A program made the position numbers and the translations under genes. Source: Aphanomyces cochlioides (taxonomy: Eukaryota; Oomycota; Saprolegniomycetes; Saprolegniales; Verrucalvaceae). Taken from it: a stretch of DNA of 64,000 nt. The notes beneath the pieces were generated by a model. It was given only the letters and a program-made list of their open reading frames with translations. It was not told where the DNA came from and searched no databases. This document shows, piece after piece, positions 44,701-54,025 of this stretch. The DNA is taken from NCBI GenBank assembly GCA_019828595.1, contig JAHQRK010000002.1, positions 1,178,001-1,242,000 on the forward strand, in the 5' to 3' direction. Each line of letters begins with the position of its first letter. Within the stretch, counting starts at the first letter, position 1.

Positions 44701-46040
44701 AAGCCATAGCGTGGAAATCCCGTCGGATTGCCGCCGACGAGCGCGTCAATGTCGGTCCACGGCGCCGACGGAGCCATCCACTGGAGGAGGACGTTCTGCT
44801 GCGCCACGGCGGAAGATGTGCTCGCGCTGATCGCTCGCTGGACAAGTTCGTTCTTGATCGTCGCGAGCATCGACGGCACGGCTTCAAAGCAAGCTACAAC
44901 GACGACGTGATGAGCTCTCTCTCTCCCGTGGATGGAAAGACAAGGCGCACCTGCTTCCATGTAGTCGCGGACGACGCGCGGCACGGCAATCCTTTCAAGA
45001 ATACGTGGCAGCATGAGCTGCAAGAGAGCTGGCGCCGCTTGGACGCCGTATTGAGCATCTCTGGCTTGGACAATCGACGGCACGGCTTCGACTTGGAGAC
45101 GATTCACGACATTGGTGAGCACGCGCGGCACGGACATTTGCCGCAGCGCCAAGTACTGACTCGACAGCGTCGTGGGAATAAAGTTCACGAGGAAGCTGTC
45201 GTACAAGTCGCTGAGCATGCCGGGGACTCTGGATTGTCGGACATGGGAAAGCACGCGCTCGAGATGGTGCGGCAATGTTTTCGACGCCACTTGGGCTTGA
45301 AACGACGTGAGCGCCTCTGGAAGCGCGGCTTGGCGCACGGTTTGATCCATCACGTTGAGATATGCTGGAAGCGCGCGCTGCTTGGTCTGCGCGATAAAAG
45401 GACCGCCAAGAAAGCTTTGCATGGACGACAATTGCGAGTGTGCAAACGACGCAACGAGGAGCCGCTCGGAGAAATTCGCTTTGGCCAACTTGGCGAGCGT
45501 TCTAGCGTACGTGACGTTGACCTAGACGACATTTTCCGTCGGTGGATGGCGCTTCATGGGAAAGAACACAACGTACAGTCGAGACGACGTCGCTCTCAGA
45601 GCCATTGGAACGCTTGGGATCAAACAAGTACGTCGTGTGGACTCGGTACGAGACCGTCGCTGGGCTCGTCGTCGTCGCGACGTCCAGTTTGGTCGACTGC
45701 TGCGTGTACACGTACGGCCCAAGCTCTTGGACTTGGGGAATCGCCCCTTGCAAGACGACATCTTGCGCGTTCGTGACATTAAACACGTAGATGCTTGTCG
45801 ATTGCGGCTCCTGCATGTGATAGCCCATCGTTGGACTCTACTCGACCGCCGAGCGAGCGGATGAGCGAAAGCGTCCGACAGCGAACTTACAGTCAAGAAG
45901 GCTTGATAGTCGTCTGGATCGGTGGGGAACTTTGCCAGCGCAGTTTGGATCCGCTGCGAGCGATAGCCAGCGTTCAAGCTGCCATAGCTGAGTAAAACGA
46001 GCCCGACCACGATCGCCGCGACGGCGACGAAGAGACACAT
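38754..46040 (-). CDS. Giant CD36/LIMP-2-family protein with repeated ectodomain modules
   Basis: Spliced gene of 7.3 kb, probably over 2,000 residues. ATG 46040 begins a membrane helix (LFVAVAAIVVGLVLLSYGSL), then after a 50-nt intron the CD36 start STSIYVFNVTNAQDVVLQG and GPYVYTQQSTKLDV. The C-terminal exon (40358-38754) has classic CD36 sequence: DGSLFPPGSPSTLSFFW, GVPLRRYIWP, RFNWQVNVLLAPTSTW, ALPVFWMRQE, and a final helix WGAVFVLGGFYLL with a cytosolic tail. Between them lies a helical stretch with LPxxL-type repeats (45.5-44.8 kb) and about nine modules of pattern GFEL...LWDP...SFLN (44.8-40.5 kb). Many N-glycosylation sites occur. A frame-preserving intron is at 44894-44950, and others fall near 45890, 44100, 43660, 42990, 42440, 41770, 41100, 40550 and 40400. 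Role in lipid or particle binding is inferred from the family. Confidence 0.82.
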
Positions 46041-46917
46041 CGGTCGACCCCCCCGCGTCGAGTGGTGAAACCGACAATGAAACTGTTTAGAGAATCCAAA
46101 CAGCGGCACAGCAGACACCCCCACGGCAATCAACGCTTTCAGCGGCTTCAACCCATCGAGAGACTACAATTGTCCCCCACGAATCCCCGATCTCCCCTCG
46201 AAAAGCCCTCGACTTGACCTCTTTTGATGAGATTGAAGGGGGGATCTCTGAGACGCGTAGCTCGCCAGCGAAGTGTTCAATTCCTTGGCTTTCTCTCGGA
46301 TCTCCAAGACTCTTTAAGCCCTTCGAAGCTAACGGGGAGCTGCCTAAAAGTACCATTGTGTTGGTCTTGGTTGACTTTGGTTCAAAGGGGTTGAGGTGTT
46401 CAGGGTTAAAGGGTTTGGGGTTTGGGGGTTGGGGTTTACGGATGCTGCTGTAACCCCTTCACCCCTTGAAGTTGTCCATCGTGGATGGGATGAGTGGCGC
46501 TGCCTGATGAATGCACAAACCATCTAGGCGCTGCGACGGTGTCGTTCGGGATGATATGCGGGCTTGCTGTAAATGACTGTTCTCGGCGCAGAGTCTCTTC
46601 CTGTTCGCACCCAAAACGAGTTGGATTTGAGCCATGTGTCCCACACAACATATGCTCCGTCGACACTTTCATACCGCAAGGTGGACAAAAGAGCTGCTGC
46701 ATGTCCAAGCCACGGTCGATCGCACGAACGAGTCAAGTCCGTACTGCAGCATCCTGTCCTGATTTGAGAGGCGTGGATGTCCGTCGCCCGAGACAACTTG
46801 AGCACTGGTTTGACGAGAGCTTTCCAAATGTACATCCAAGTGCCAGGTGTCGCTTCTTCCAACTGGATGATCCTCAAGCCATCCTCTATGCTACGATAGG
46901 TCTGAAGTAAATCATCA
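46041..46917. other. Intergenic region upstream of CD36-like gene
   Basis: Contains the G-rich tract at 46381-46440. A minus-strand frame at about 46524-46920 (DDLLQTYRSIEDGLRIIQLE) has coding-like composition but no ATG, and a Cys-rich piece in another frame (CPPCGMKVSTEHMLCGTHGS). Together they may be a decayed gene next to the Harbinger insertion. Confidence 0.35.
46381..46440 (+). repeat. Degenerate TTTAGGG-like G-rich tract
   Basis: Successive GGGGTTGAGG, AGGGTTAAAGGGTTTGGGG and TTTGGGGGTTGGGGTTTA units resemble a degenerate telomere-type repeat. Read on the minus strand it lies about 340 bp upstream of the CD36-like start. Confidence 0.4.
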
Positions 46918-46920
46918 TGA
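46918..46920. repeat. 3-bp target-site duplication (left)
   Basis: TGA directly before the Harbinger left inverted repeat, matched by TGA at 49498-49500. Confidence 0.7.
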
Positions 46921-47080
46921 GAGCATCTCCAACCCACTAGCCATAGTCATAGCCAATTCACCCAAGTTGAGACAATTTAAGCTATAGCTATTTTTGGAAT
47001 CCACACCCAGGCGTTGCTAAAATGAAACTTTGCATCTCCAAACCTTGGCAACATTCAACACATCGTCGTCTGCCTTAATC

Positions 47081-48457
47081 ATGGATCCAGGATTCATCAA
47101 TGCCCTGACAGCAATATCCCAAGCATCTGCGACGAACATTGCCTTCTTGAACCTAGTTAGACAACGACAGGTACAAAGAAAGCGACAAAAGCGTAGACCG
47201 GGTGGGTCTAGACCTGGTCGAAAGCCGAATATGAACCGTGACTTCAAAGGTGGCGATGAACAAATCTTCCGGGATTATTTCAGTGTGAGATCAGTTTATG
47301 ACGATCGATTGTTTAGACGAAGATTTCGCATGCAAAAGGGACTCTTTCTACGAATTCTAGAAGCCGTCCAGAGGCAAGATCCCTGGTTCAGCCAGAAATA
47401 CGATGCGATTTCAAACAAACCATGTATCTCGCCGTTGCAGAAAGTAGTGGCAGCATTACGGATCATGACATATGGATGTGCAGCAGATGCTTGTGATGAA
47501 TACGTTCGCATCGGAGAATCTACTGCTGATCTTGCTCTGGTTCATTTTTGCAAAGCTATTATCGATTGCTTTGGTGTTGAATATCTACGTTCTCCAAATT
47601 CGTCTGATCTTCAGAAGATTTTGAGGTAATTGATTGTTTAGTACCATTCCTTCTACTGCTCATGATGTGTGTCATAGATATAGCGATGCAAGGGCTTTCC
47701 TGGTATGGCTGGTTCAATTGATTGTTATGCATGGAAATGGGAAAAGTGTCCTTCTGCTTACAAAGGAGCTTACACTGGAGATAAAGGTACTTCAATCTTG
47801 CTAGAAGCCATCGTTGATCATCGTACTTGGGTTTGGCATGCATTTGCTGGAGTACCAGGTTCGATGAATGATATCAATGTTCTTCAACGTTCAACTTGCC
47901 TTGACGAAATCATTAATGGCAGACTACCAGAAGTAGAATTCGTTATCAATGGCAAGACATATAGGACACCCTACTGGCTCTCCGACGGGATTTACCCAGA
48001 GTGGTCTACGTTTGTTAAAACTATCCCGGATCCACTTACTGCTGATCGCAAGCATTTTGCTAAACTACAAGAATCATACCGAAAAGACGTTGAGCGATTT
48101 TTCGGTATACTTCAAGGTCGATTTGCAATAGTTAAGCGACCATCTCGCTTCTGGTCTGTGAAGAAAATGGTCTCAATCATCACAGCGTGTTGTATTCTAC
48201 ACAATATGATTGTCGAAGACGAAGAGCATACCTATCATCTAATCGACTTTGACAAGAACTCACGACGAAAATCAAGCCTTGCACGTGTCAACGACAACAA
48301 TGACGATCAACCATTTGCCATGGCACGCTCAAATTTGATGCCAGCAACTTTATCACAAAAGATAAAGCACATTCAGTTGATACAAGATCGGGCAGCTCAC
48401 CACCAGTTGAAGAACGATCTAATTGCGCACTGTTGGACTGAAAGAGGTCGTAAGTAG
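47081..48457 (+). pseudogene. Harbinger DDE transposase, one-base frameshift
   Basis: ATG 47081 begins exon 1 (47081-47625), with the helix-turn-helix region (DDRLFRRRFRMQKGLFLRIL; PLQKVVAALRIMTYGCAADA). A 52-nt intron (47626-47677) joins to exon 2. There the frame should read ...YSDAR-G-FPGMAGSIDCYAW, but the sequence GCAAGGGCTTT has one G too few at 47692-47694. Downstream the DDE_4 core is intact: catalytic Asp in SIDCYAWKW, Asp in GSMNDINVL, Glu in KDVERFFGILQGRF. It ends WTERGRK. A sequencing error could also explain the missing base. Confidence 0.88.
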
Positions 48458-48498
48458 AGAACACATTTTTCTGTATTACGATTAAGCAGAGCGATAAG

Positions 48499-49289
48499 CT
48501 ATTTACTACTATCTCTAACACGTTGACGAGCCCACATGATGTACTCTTTAGCGTCTTCATCGAGATCATTGATGTTGATTGAAAATAAAGCCAATTTTCT
48601 TGACTTGCTCTTTTCGCCATCTCGTTTGCAGTATTAGCTTTTTGTGTTTCTGCCATTTGTTGAACGCTTTCAGCAATACGTTGCATAACTTCACGCTGCT
48701 CGTTGACGAAGGAAACTATTGCAGCGCTTGTTTCATGTTCGATCTCGACATGTTTTGCTTCAAGTTTTGCTCTTTTGGAGCCCATGGGACGATCATGTTT
48801 TTGAGTTGTCAAAGCCATAGGAGTGTCAAGCGAGCCAATGGCAATTGAATTGTCCTGGTCTGCAGAGCAATCTACGCTGGGGACGTCGAAAAACTTCGGA
48901 GACTCACGTTGGAGATATTCCCACACATCCCGATGCCTAAAGACTTTACCTTCGATAGACTGGAAGGCAAACAAACCGTCCGACACCTGGTCTTCATATC
49001 GTTTTCCAGATTCATTTTTGTCCTCCACCTTCTTAACATATCCAGCAAACTTGGACACGAGCCTATGCAGGGTACTCCATCGATGAGGCAAACTTGACGA
49101 CACTCGTTTTGTATCGGGAACAAGATGCTTGAATTCGTCGTGCACACGATTCCAGAAAGCACCTGCCTTTTGACCGTTTCCGACAATGGGATCATGAGAT
49201 ACGGCCACGTACGCACGAGCTAACGACATGTCTTCTACTTCGGTCCAGCCTAGGCCTCTGCGACCTCTCTTCACCTCTATTTCACTCAT
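48499..49289 (-). pseudogene. Harbinger Myb/SANT-like accessory protein, frame broken near the end
   Basis: DNA-binding partner that Harbinger transposases need for nuclear import and end recognition. ATG 49289 starts MSEIEVKRGRRGLGWTEVED, then LARAYVAVSHDPIVGN and KAGAFWNRVHDEFKHLVP, the SANT-like trihelix. A coiled part (VNEQREVMQRIAESVQQMAE) follows. The expected C-terminus, NDLDEDAKEYIMWARQRVRD ending SSK at 48499, is in a different frame from the N-terminal part, so a one-base shift or unrecognised intron lies near 48600-48640. The unshifted frame instead runs on antisense to the transposase. Confidence 0.75.
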
Positions 49290-49497
49290 GGCAGATCTTT
49301 CCAAAATGATGAGAATGCGAGGAGTCGCCGCCAAAGAATGTATGTATGCCGTTTGGCCAGGAATTTACTTGCCTAGCTATCTTGGTGAAATATAGCTACG
49401 CAAGCATGTAAATTTAGCTATAGCTAGCCTGGGTGGATGTCTTTTCTAGCTATAATATGGCTATGGCTAGGATAATAGCTACCGGTTGGAGAGGCTC

Positions 49498-49500
49498 TGA
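49498..49500. repeat. 3-bp target-site duplication (right)
   Basis: TGA directly after the Harbinger right inverted repeat, the partner of 46918-46920. Confidence 0.7.
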
Positions 49501-51036
49501 GTGAGCACAAGTTTGGAACCGAAAAGTTCAAGCGCAAGTATTTCAATAAGTTTTGCGAGTTTTTTTCCAATTCAAGTCGCAAACAAAAGATTGAATTTGG
49601 AATTCAAAGAACAGACAAAAAGTAAGCGATTTTAGTCTCCAGTACGACTCGTTAATGCTGTCCAAAGTTTATTTTGGTTAATTTTTGGGAATCGTGAGTG
49701 AGCACACAATTTAATCTTGAATAATGTATCAAAATCTAGGTGAGATTTGAAGGTTTAGGGTATGAATATTCAAAGGAAACATTAAATTTGAGAGATATTG
49801 TCTTTTTCACCCAAATTTGTATTTTTTACCAAAATCGAATTCTATTCCAAATCGATTCGATCATACTGAAGTCAAGTATAAATGGAAAGTATGGCAAACG
49901 TCCTAAATTAATTACACGTGTGTCTGGGTGTGTTTTGTGTGAATTAGGTGAATACTCGATTCTGATTGGCTGAGCGATTTGCACATCGATTTGAAAAATC
50001 GATACATTTCGGACCCCCTCACAATTTCGAATGAAATTGACAATATATTGCGCGTTTTACTCAAAATTTCCAAGATCGATTGATTCAATCGATCAAGTCA
50101 AATCGATCGAGCAAAGACGCAGAACCGTAAAAATAAATAAATGTCTATATTGGAAGGTTTTGAGGAATTTTGGGTTTGTTTTCAGCCAATCAAATATGTC
50201 TCTATTGTGGGGCACAAAGTTTTGACTCAAGAAAAGCGGTGATGAATAGAAGTATCGACCACATGAATGCTTGATACATAGCCAAGTCACATCCAACAGC
50301 TTTTGGAAACACCCCCCAGTTCCATAAGCATCCCAACCAGAGCGTCACCAGATTGGTCTACAGCGCACAACTCTCCCCTAGCCTACGACGCGAGTGGATA
50401 TCGCCAAACAATAGAATGCACATGAAGCAGGCGCTCATATGCGCATGTTGGTGCATTGCAGAGTGCCATTCGAGTGTTGCAGGATCTTAATTATCATTAA
50501 TTCGACGAAAAAGATTAAAGGGTCGATTCTTGAGTGGTTCTTCACAAAGTGCTATCAATCGAAATCCGCAAATTTGGTTGGAATTGACAATAAGTTTTGC
50601 GGATAAGAGAAGTAACAGTTCAGATTTTCGTTTTCAGTCTGCTGCATTCAAGATGAAGAACCGGCAAGACAGACAAGGAAGACCAAGATACAAGCACGTG
50701 GTATGTATTCCTTTCCCGTTTCTTCACGATCGACTGGACTTCGCTCCATTGCCTTGCAAATGAAAATGGCGCGAGTTTGCAGAAAGCGCGCCATTTATCC
50801 GGCTTCTGAATAAATAAAAACATTGAAATATGGAGGTTCTTCTCCTTAATTTCTACTGGTGCTCACTCACGATGCCATGCTCACTCATGATGATTTACGT
50901 TACGACTCATAAAGCCAACGAAGTGGCTCTGTCGCGGCGTTTGGAAGCGAATTGACTGCGATGAGAGGAGTGGACGCCAAGACGCGCTCGATCGTCATGG
51001 ACTTCTTATCGAATGCATTTAAACAGTGAACATCTC
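49501..51036. other. AT-rich intergenic region
   Basis: 1.5 kb without a supportable gene. It contains clustered ATCGAT/TCGATT motifs at about 49985-50110, and an inverted pair GTGAGTGAGCAC (49694-49705) and GTGCTCACTCAC (50859-50870). A short frame near 50652 (MKNRQDRQGRPRYKHV) is not convincing. Confidence 0.45.
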
Positions 51037-52149
51037 TCAAGCGAGACTAATGCGCGCTAGCTCCAACGAACTGACGAGGCCAATGTCTTGGTGGAACGAC
51101 ACCTTGATGAAAGCATTCGTTGGTGGCGTTTTGACGTAGCCATTCAAGTAGGAATCGAACTAATTACGATATCAATTGCCATGAGGGGAGAGAGCACATA
51201 CCTTGGCATGAATCTTTTCGAGCAAACCCGTGCGTTTTGAAATGCCGCCGCCGATTACAATCACTTGCGGCGACACAGTCAATGTCAAGTTGACACAAAC
51301 GTGAGCAAGATAGTGGGCTACGGTGCCCCAGACTGGATCGTTGTCAGCGATAGTAGTCAACGCTGTGCGATCGACTTGCAATCGCGAAGAAATCGCTCCC
51401 GACGCAGCCATGCCTACATGATTGTGAGATGAACGGCTGGGAGAGAATCGAACCTTCAGCACACGATCCATGGAACGGACATGTGCCGCGGAACCCCGCT
51501 TGAATGTCTTCAGTAGCAAGAGGGACATACATGTGTCCAGCTTCAGGGTGCATCATACCATGCACTGCCTTGCCGTCAATGCACACGCCGACGCCAATTC
51601 CAGTGCCGACTGTGATGTAGCACAAGCTCGATACCTCTCCATGGCCACCGAAAGCAGCTTCAAACAGAGCAGGGGCATTCACGTCCGTTTCAAAGTTAAT
51701 TGGGGCGTTGGGGTATCTGGCCTTGAAGACACCGACAATATCTACAAGACCATGTAGCCATTACAAGACGAGAAACTTGAATCGCCTTGCCTGTGTTGCC
51801 CCAGTGGGGCTTGGGCGTTGTCGTGATGAAGCCGTACGTTGAGCTCTTGGGGTTGAGATCCACGGGACCAAACGATGCAATACCTACAGAAAACCACAAT
51901 GAGTCGTCAAGTCCTGGGTGTCTCTTCCATCGTACCGATCGCATCAAATGATTGCGTGTCGAGCCATGCAAATGCTTTCGCAAACGTTTCTTCTGGCGTT
52001 GTCGTGTTGATACGAGTTCGGGCCACAATATTCAACGGACTATCATGCGCAATCGCCAAGGCCCACGTTGTTCCTCCAAGCTCAACCTAGATCCGTCCGC
52101 ATGAGCTCCGTTCCCTCCGCCACTCTTCTCTCACCCCCGCAAACTTCAT
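51037..52149 (-). CDS. ROK-family sugar kinase (fructokinase type)
   Basis: Phosphorylates a hexose, most likely fructose, with ATP. ATG 52149 gives MKFAG, and a 47-nt intron joins to [20 protein letters not shown] (ATP-binding start). Later exons give [60 protein letters not shown], and the zinc-type ROK motif HPEAGHMYV...[12 protein letters not shown]. The C-terminal part is [20 protein letters not shown], then after a further intron [20 protein letters not shown]. The Asp in [10 protein letters not shown] fits the catalytic base. At least five short introns. The G-rich tract at 52203-52260 lies just upstream. ROK fructokinases with this zinc motif are mostly bacterial-type enzymes. Confidence 0.87.
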
Positions 52150-52202
52150 CTCCAGATCGCCAAATATCAAATGCGCAATGAACGAACCTTTCAAAATACA
52201 AC

Positions 52203-52260
52203 AGGGGTTGAAGGGGTTAGGGTTTATCATGAAAGGGTGAAGGGTTTAGAGGGTTTAGCT
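52203..52260 (+). repeat. Degenerate TTTAGGG-like G-rich tract
   Basis: AGGGGTTGAAGGGGTTAGGG, then AAGGGTGAAGGGTTTAGAGGG. On the minus strand this reads as AACCCTAA-like boxes about 55-110 bp upstream of the ROK kinase start. Confidence 0.45.
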
Positions 52261-52331
52261 AAGAAGGGGTGCAGTGTTTACATTTATCCGGAGGGTTGAA
52301 GTGGGTGGAAGATGCCAACATCTCTGGGGAA

Positions 52332-53248
52332 CTACATGCCGCTACTTGTCTGTCGCCGCGTCAAAAGCAAGACAAAGACGTTATCCTGCTCGAATTTGGC
52401 AGGTTCTTTGCCATCCACCGAGTAGAATTGCATGTCGAAGAGCTTGGAGAGCGCCAGGAGTACGTGTTCTTCACGTCTAGGATGAATTTTGATGAGCGCG
52501 AGTTGTGCTGGAGATGTCTGACTCGAAAATTCGTTGCTTGTACGCCAAGAGGACTCGAGTATGAGGCTGCGTGACGTCGAGGAGAGACTGGACAAAGTCC
52601 GCAAAGACTGACGGCTCGTAGAGGCAATCCGAGCACAAGACAAGTCCAAATTGTTTGTGAGGAGGAGGTGTCGATCCCCTACAACCAGAGTTGACCCTTG
52701 CTCACTCCAGGGGACACTGACTTACCAACGATACGCCTCAACTGATATCTCGACAGCTTGGAATACGTCTGCGTGGTCTTGAGTCGCTTGCGATACGTTC
52801 TTCTTGACCAAAGGCAAGAGCGTCTCCAAATCGGTCAGCCAAAGCGACCGAGGCTGAAAGAATCCGCTTGCAAGGCCGACCGCGCCGGTGCCGCAGCCTA
52901 GCTCTAAGATATCTTGGCCACGGACAAGCTCTTGATGACAGGCTATGGCTTCAATGAGGGCTCTTCCCTACATGGATCCATCATTTTCTGCTGCATTCAT
53001 GGACAGGATACGCAATTCCAAAGGACTCCACCAACGCCGAGCGCCATATCTTGGTGGAGCGTCAAGGCCAGATCGTCTGTGACGGGAACATGCAGCCCCG
53101 ATTGACTTGCTTGGACATAATTTACTCCAAGCGTCGCTTTCTCTCCCCGAACCGGCGCCGCCGTCCACGCCACAAATGGCATGACTCTACAAATCTCCAC
53201 TGACGAAACCGTCTTGTAGCCGCAGAAGATTTCCAAGACGCGGAGCAT
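52332..53248 (-). CDS. METTL21-like (family 16) methyltransferase
   Basis: SAM-dependent protein lysine methyltransferase of the seven-beta-strand type. Four exons are visible in phase. ATG 53248 gives MLRVLEIFCGYKTVSSVEI. Before the first intron comes LHQDMALGVGGVLWN(C), the usual family sequence. Exon 2 has GRALIEAIACHQELVRGQDI and the SAM-binding motif LELGCGTGAVGLASG, then the acidic LTDLETLLPLVKKNV. Exon 3 has LVLCSDCLYEPSVFADFVQS (family D-x-x-Y position) and LLAYKQRIFE. Exon 4 has REEHVLLALSKLFDMQFY and ends TSSGM. The substrate cannot be told from sequence. The promoter region between this and the temptin-like gene is only about 140 bp and divergent. Confidence 0.82.
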
Positions 53249-53389
53249 GTTCCCACGCCTTTCCTTGCTTTCAAACAACGTCCAAAGCTTTCTTCCATGG
53301 ACAGGACAGAGAAGAGCACAGACGCAAGCTGTCCTGGCTATCCATCGACCACTGAGCTCTGTTCAGCTGCGCATTTCATCATCAGCTCA

Positions 53390-53857
53390 ATGCTTCTCCC
53401 TGCCTTCCTCCTAGTCGTGGCTGCTTCCAGCAATGTCGTCTTTGGCTACAAGTCGTTTGTCAGCCGCGTTCCCAACGGCGACAGCGTGCCTCATGTTCCA
53501 GCTCTTGGCCACGAGAACCCTTCAGGCGGTGGATCCCGCAATGTTTTCGGGACGGCCTTCCAAGCTGCGGGATTTCAATGGACGCCAGCATTATGCCACG
53601 CCGATTCCGACGGCGATGGCGCAACCAACGGCCAAGAACTCGGAGATCCTTGCTGTACATGGACCGTTGGATCCAAGGTGAAGCCACTCTCTGCTAACTT
53701 TGAGCCAACGCCGCCAGGTCAACCCAATGCATTCTCGCCAAACCAACTCGTAGCTCTACAATGCGCCACGTTATCCAATTCAACAGCTCACAATCCAACG
53801 ACAGAGACAACCACAGCGAAACCAGCCACTGCACTGCAGCTTGGACTCCAGCCGTGA
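53390..53857 (+). CDS. Secreted temptin-like Cys/Cys-domain protein
   Basis: 155 residues as read. ATG 53390 starts a signal peptide (MLLPAFLLVVAASSNVVFG). The mature part has the temptin-type pattern: YKSFVSRVPNGDSVPHVP, a Gly/Asn-rich GHENPSGGGSRNVFG, then FQWTPALCHADSDGDGATNG and QELGDPCCTW, which includes a Ca-loop-like DSDGDGATNGQE. The C-terminus is Thr-rich (TTETTTAKPATA). The frame stops at 53857, but the adjacent frame continues with SSTGSSRASIATAMLVLATV, a Ser/Thr-rich hydrophobic tail typical of a GPI signal. The true end is therefore probably about 53938 through a one-base shift or an unseen splice. Cell-surface or secreted role is inferred; temptins act in pheromone recognition in molluscs. 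Confidence 0.78.
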   Translation: MLLPAFLLVVAASSNVVFGYKSFVSRVPNGDSVPHVPALGHENPSGGGSRNVFGTAFQAAGFQWTPALCHADSDGDGATNGQELGDPCCTWTVGSKVKPLSANFEPTPPGQPNAFSPNQLVALQCATLSNSTAHNPTTETTTAKPATALQLGLQP

Positions 53858-54025
53858 GCTCTACCGGTAGCTCCAGAGCATCGATAGCGACTGCGATGCT
53901 CGTCTTGGCCACAGTCGTTGGTGCTTTAAATACGTAGCCGGTGGACTGGACGCGTTCACCGGTTGACGCCCCAAATAGAGCTTTGCATCTCGATCGTTCT
54001 CCAAAAATAACCTTCAAGCTCCACC

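Larger units (their letters stand above)
46921..49497. mobile_element. PIF/Harbinger DNA transposon, about 2.6 kb
   Basis: Both ends are visible. The left end GAGCATCTCCAACC (46921-46934) and the reverse complement of the right end, GAGCCTCTCCAACC (49484-49497), match at 13 of 14 positions. They are bounded by TGA target duplications. Sub-terminal regions of both ends are rich in AGCTATAGC/TAGCCATAG motifs. Inside lie the usual two convergent Harbinger genes: a DDE transposase on plus and a Myb/SANT-like protein on minus. Both have lost frame once, so the copy is recent but probably not autonomous. Confidence 0.88.

Noticed and set aside
47081..48457. A captured host gene inside the transposon
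   Set aside because: DDE and SANT motifs match standard Harbinger proteins, so no host gene needs to be invoked.
48288..48498. C-terminal part of the 348-codon minus frame in Harbinger
   Set aside because: It overlaps the transposase 3' end antisense; the expected C-terminus of the SANT protein lies in another frame and stops at 48499.
51415..51450. AATCGAACC string resembling a tRNA T-arm
   Set aside because: Flanking bases do not pair as a T-stem and the site lies in an intron of the ROK kinase.
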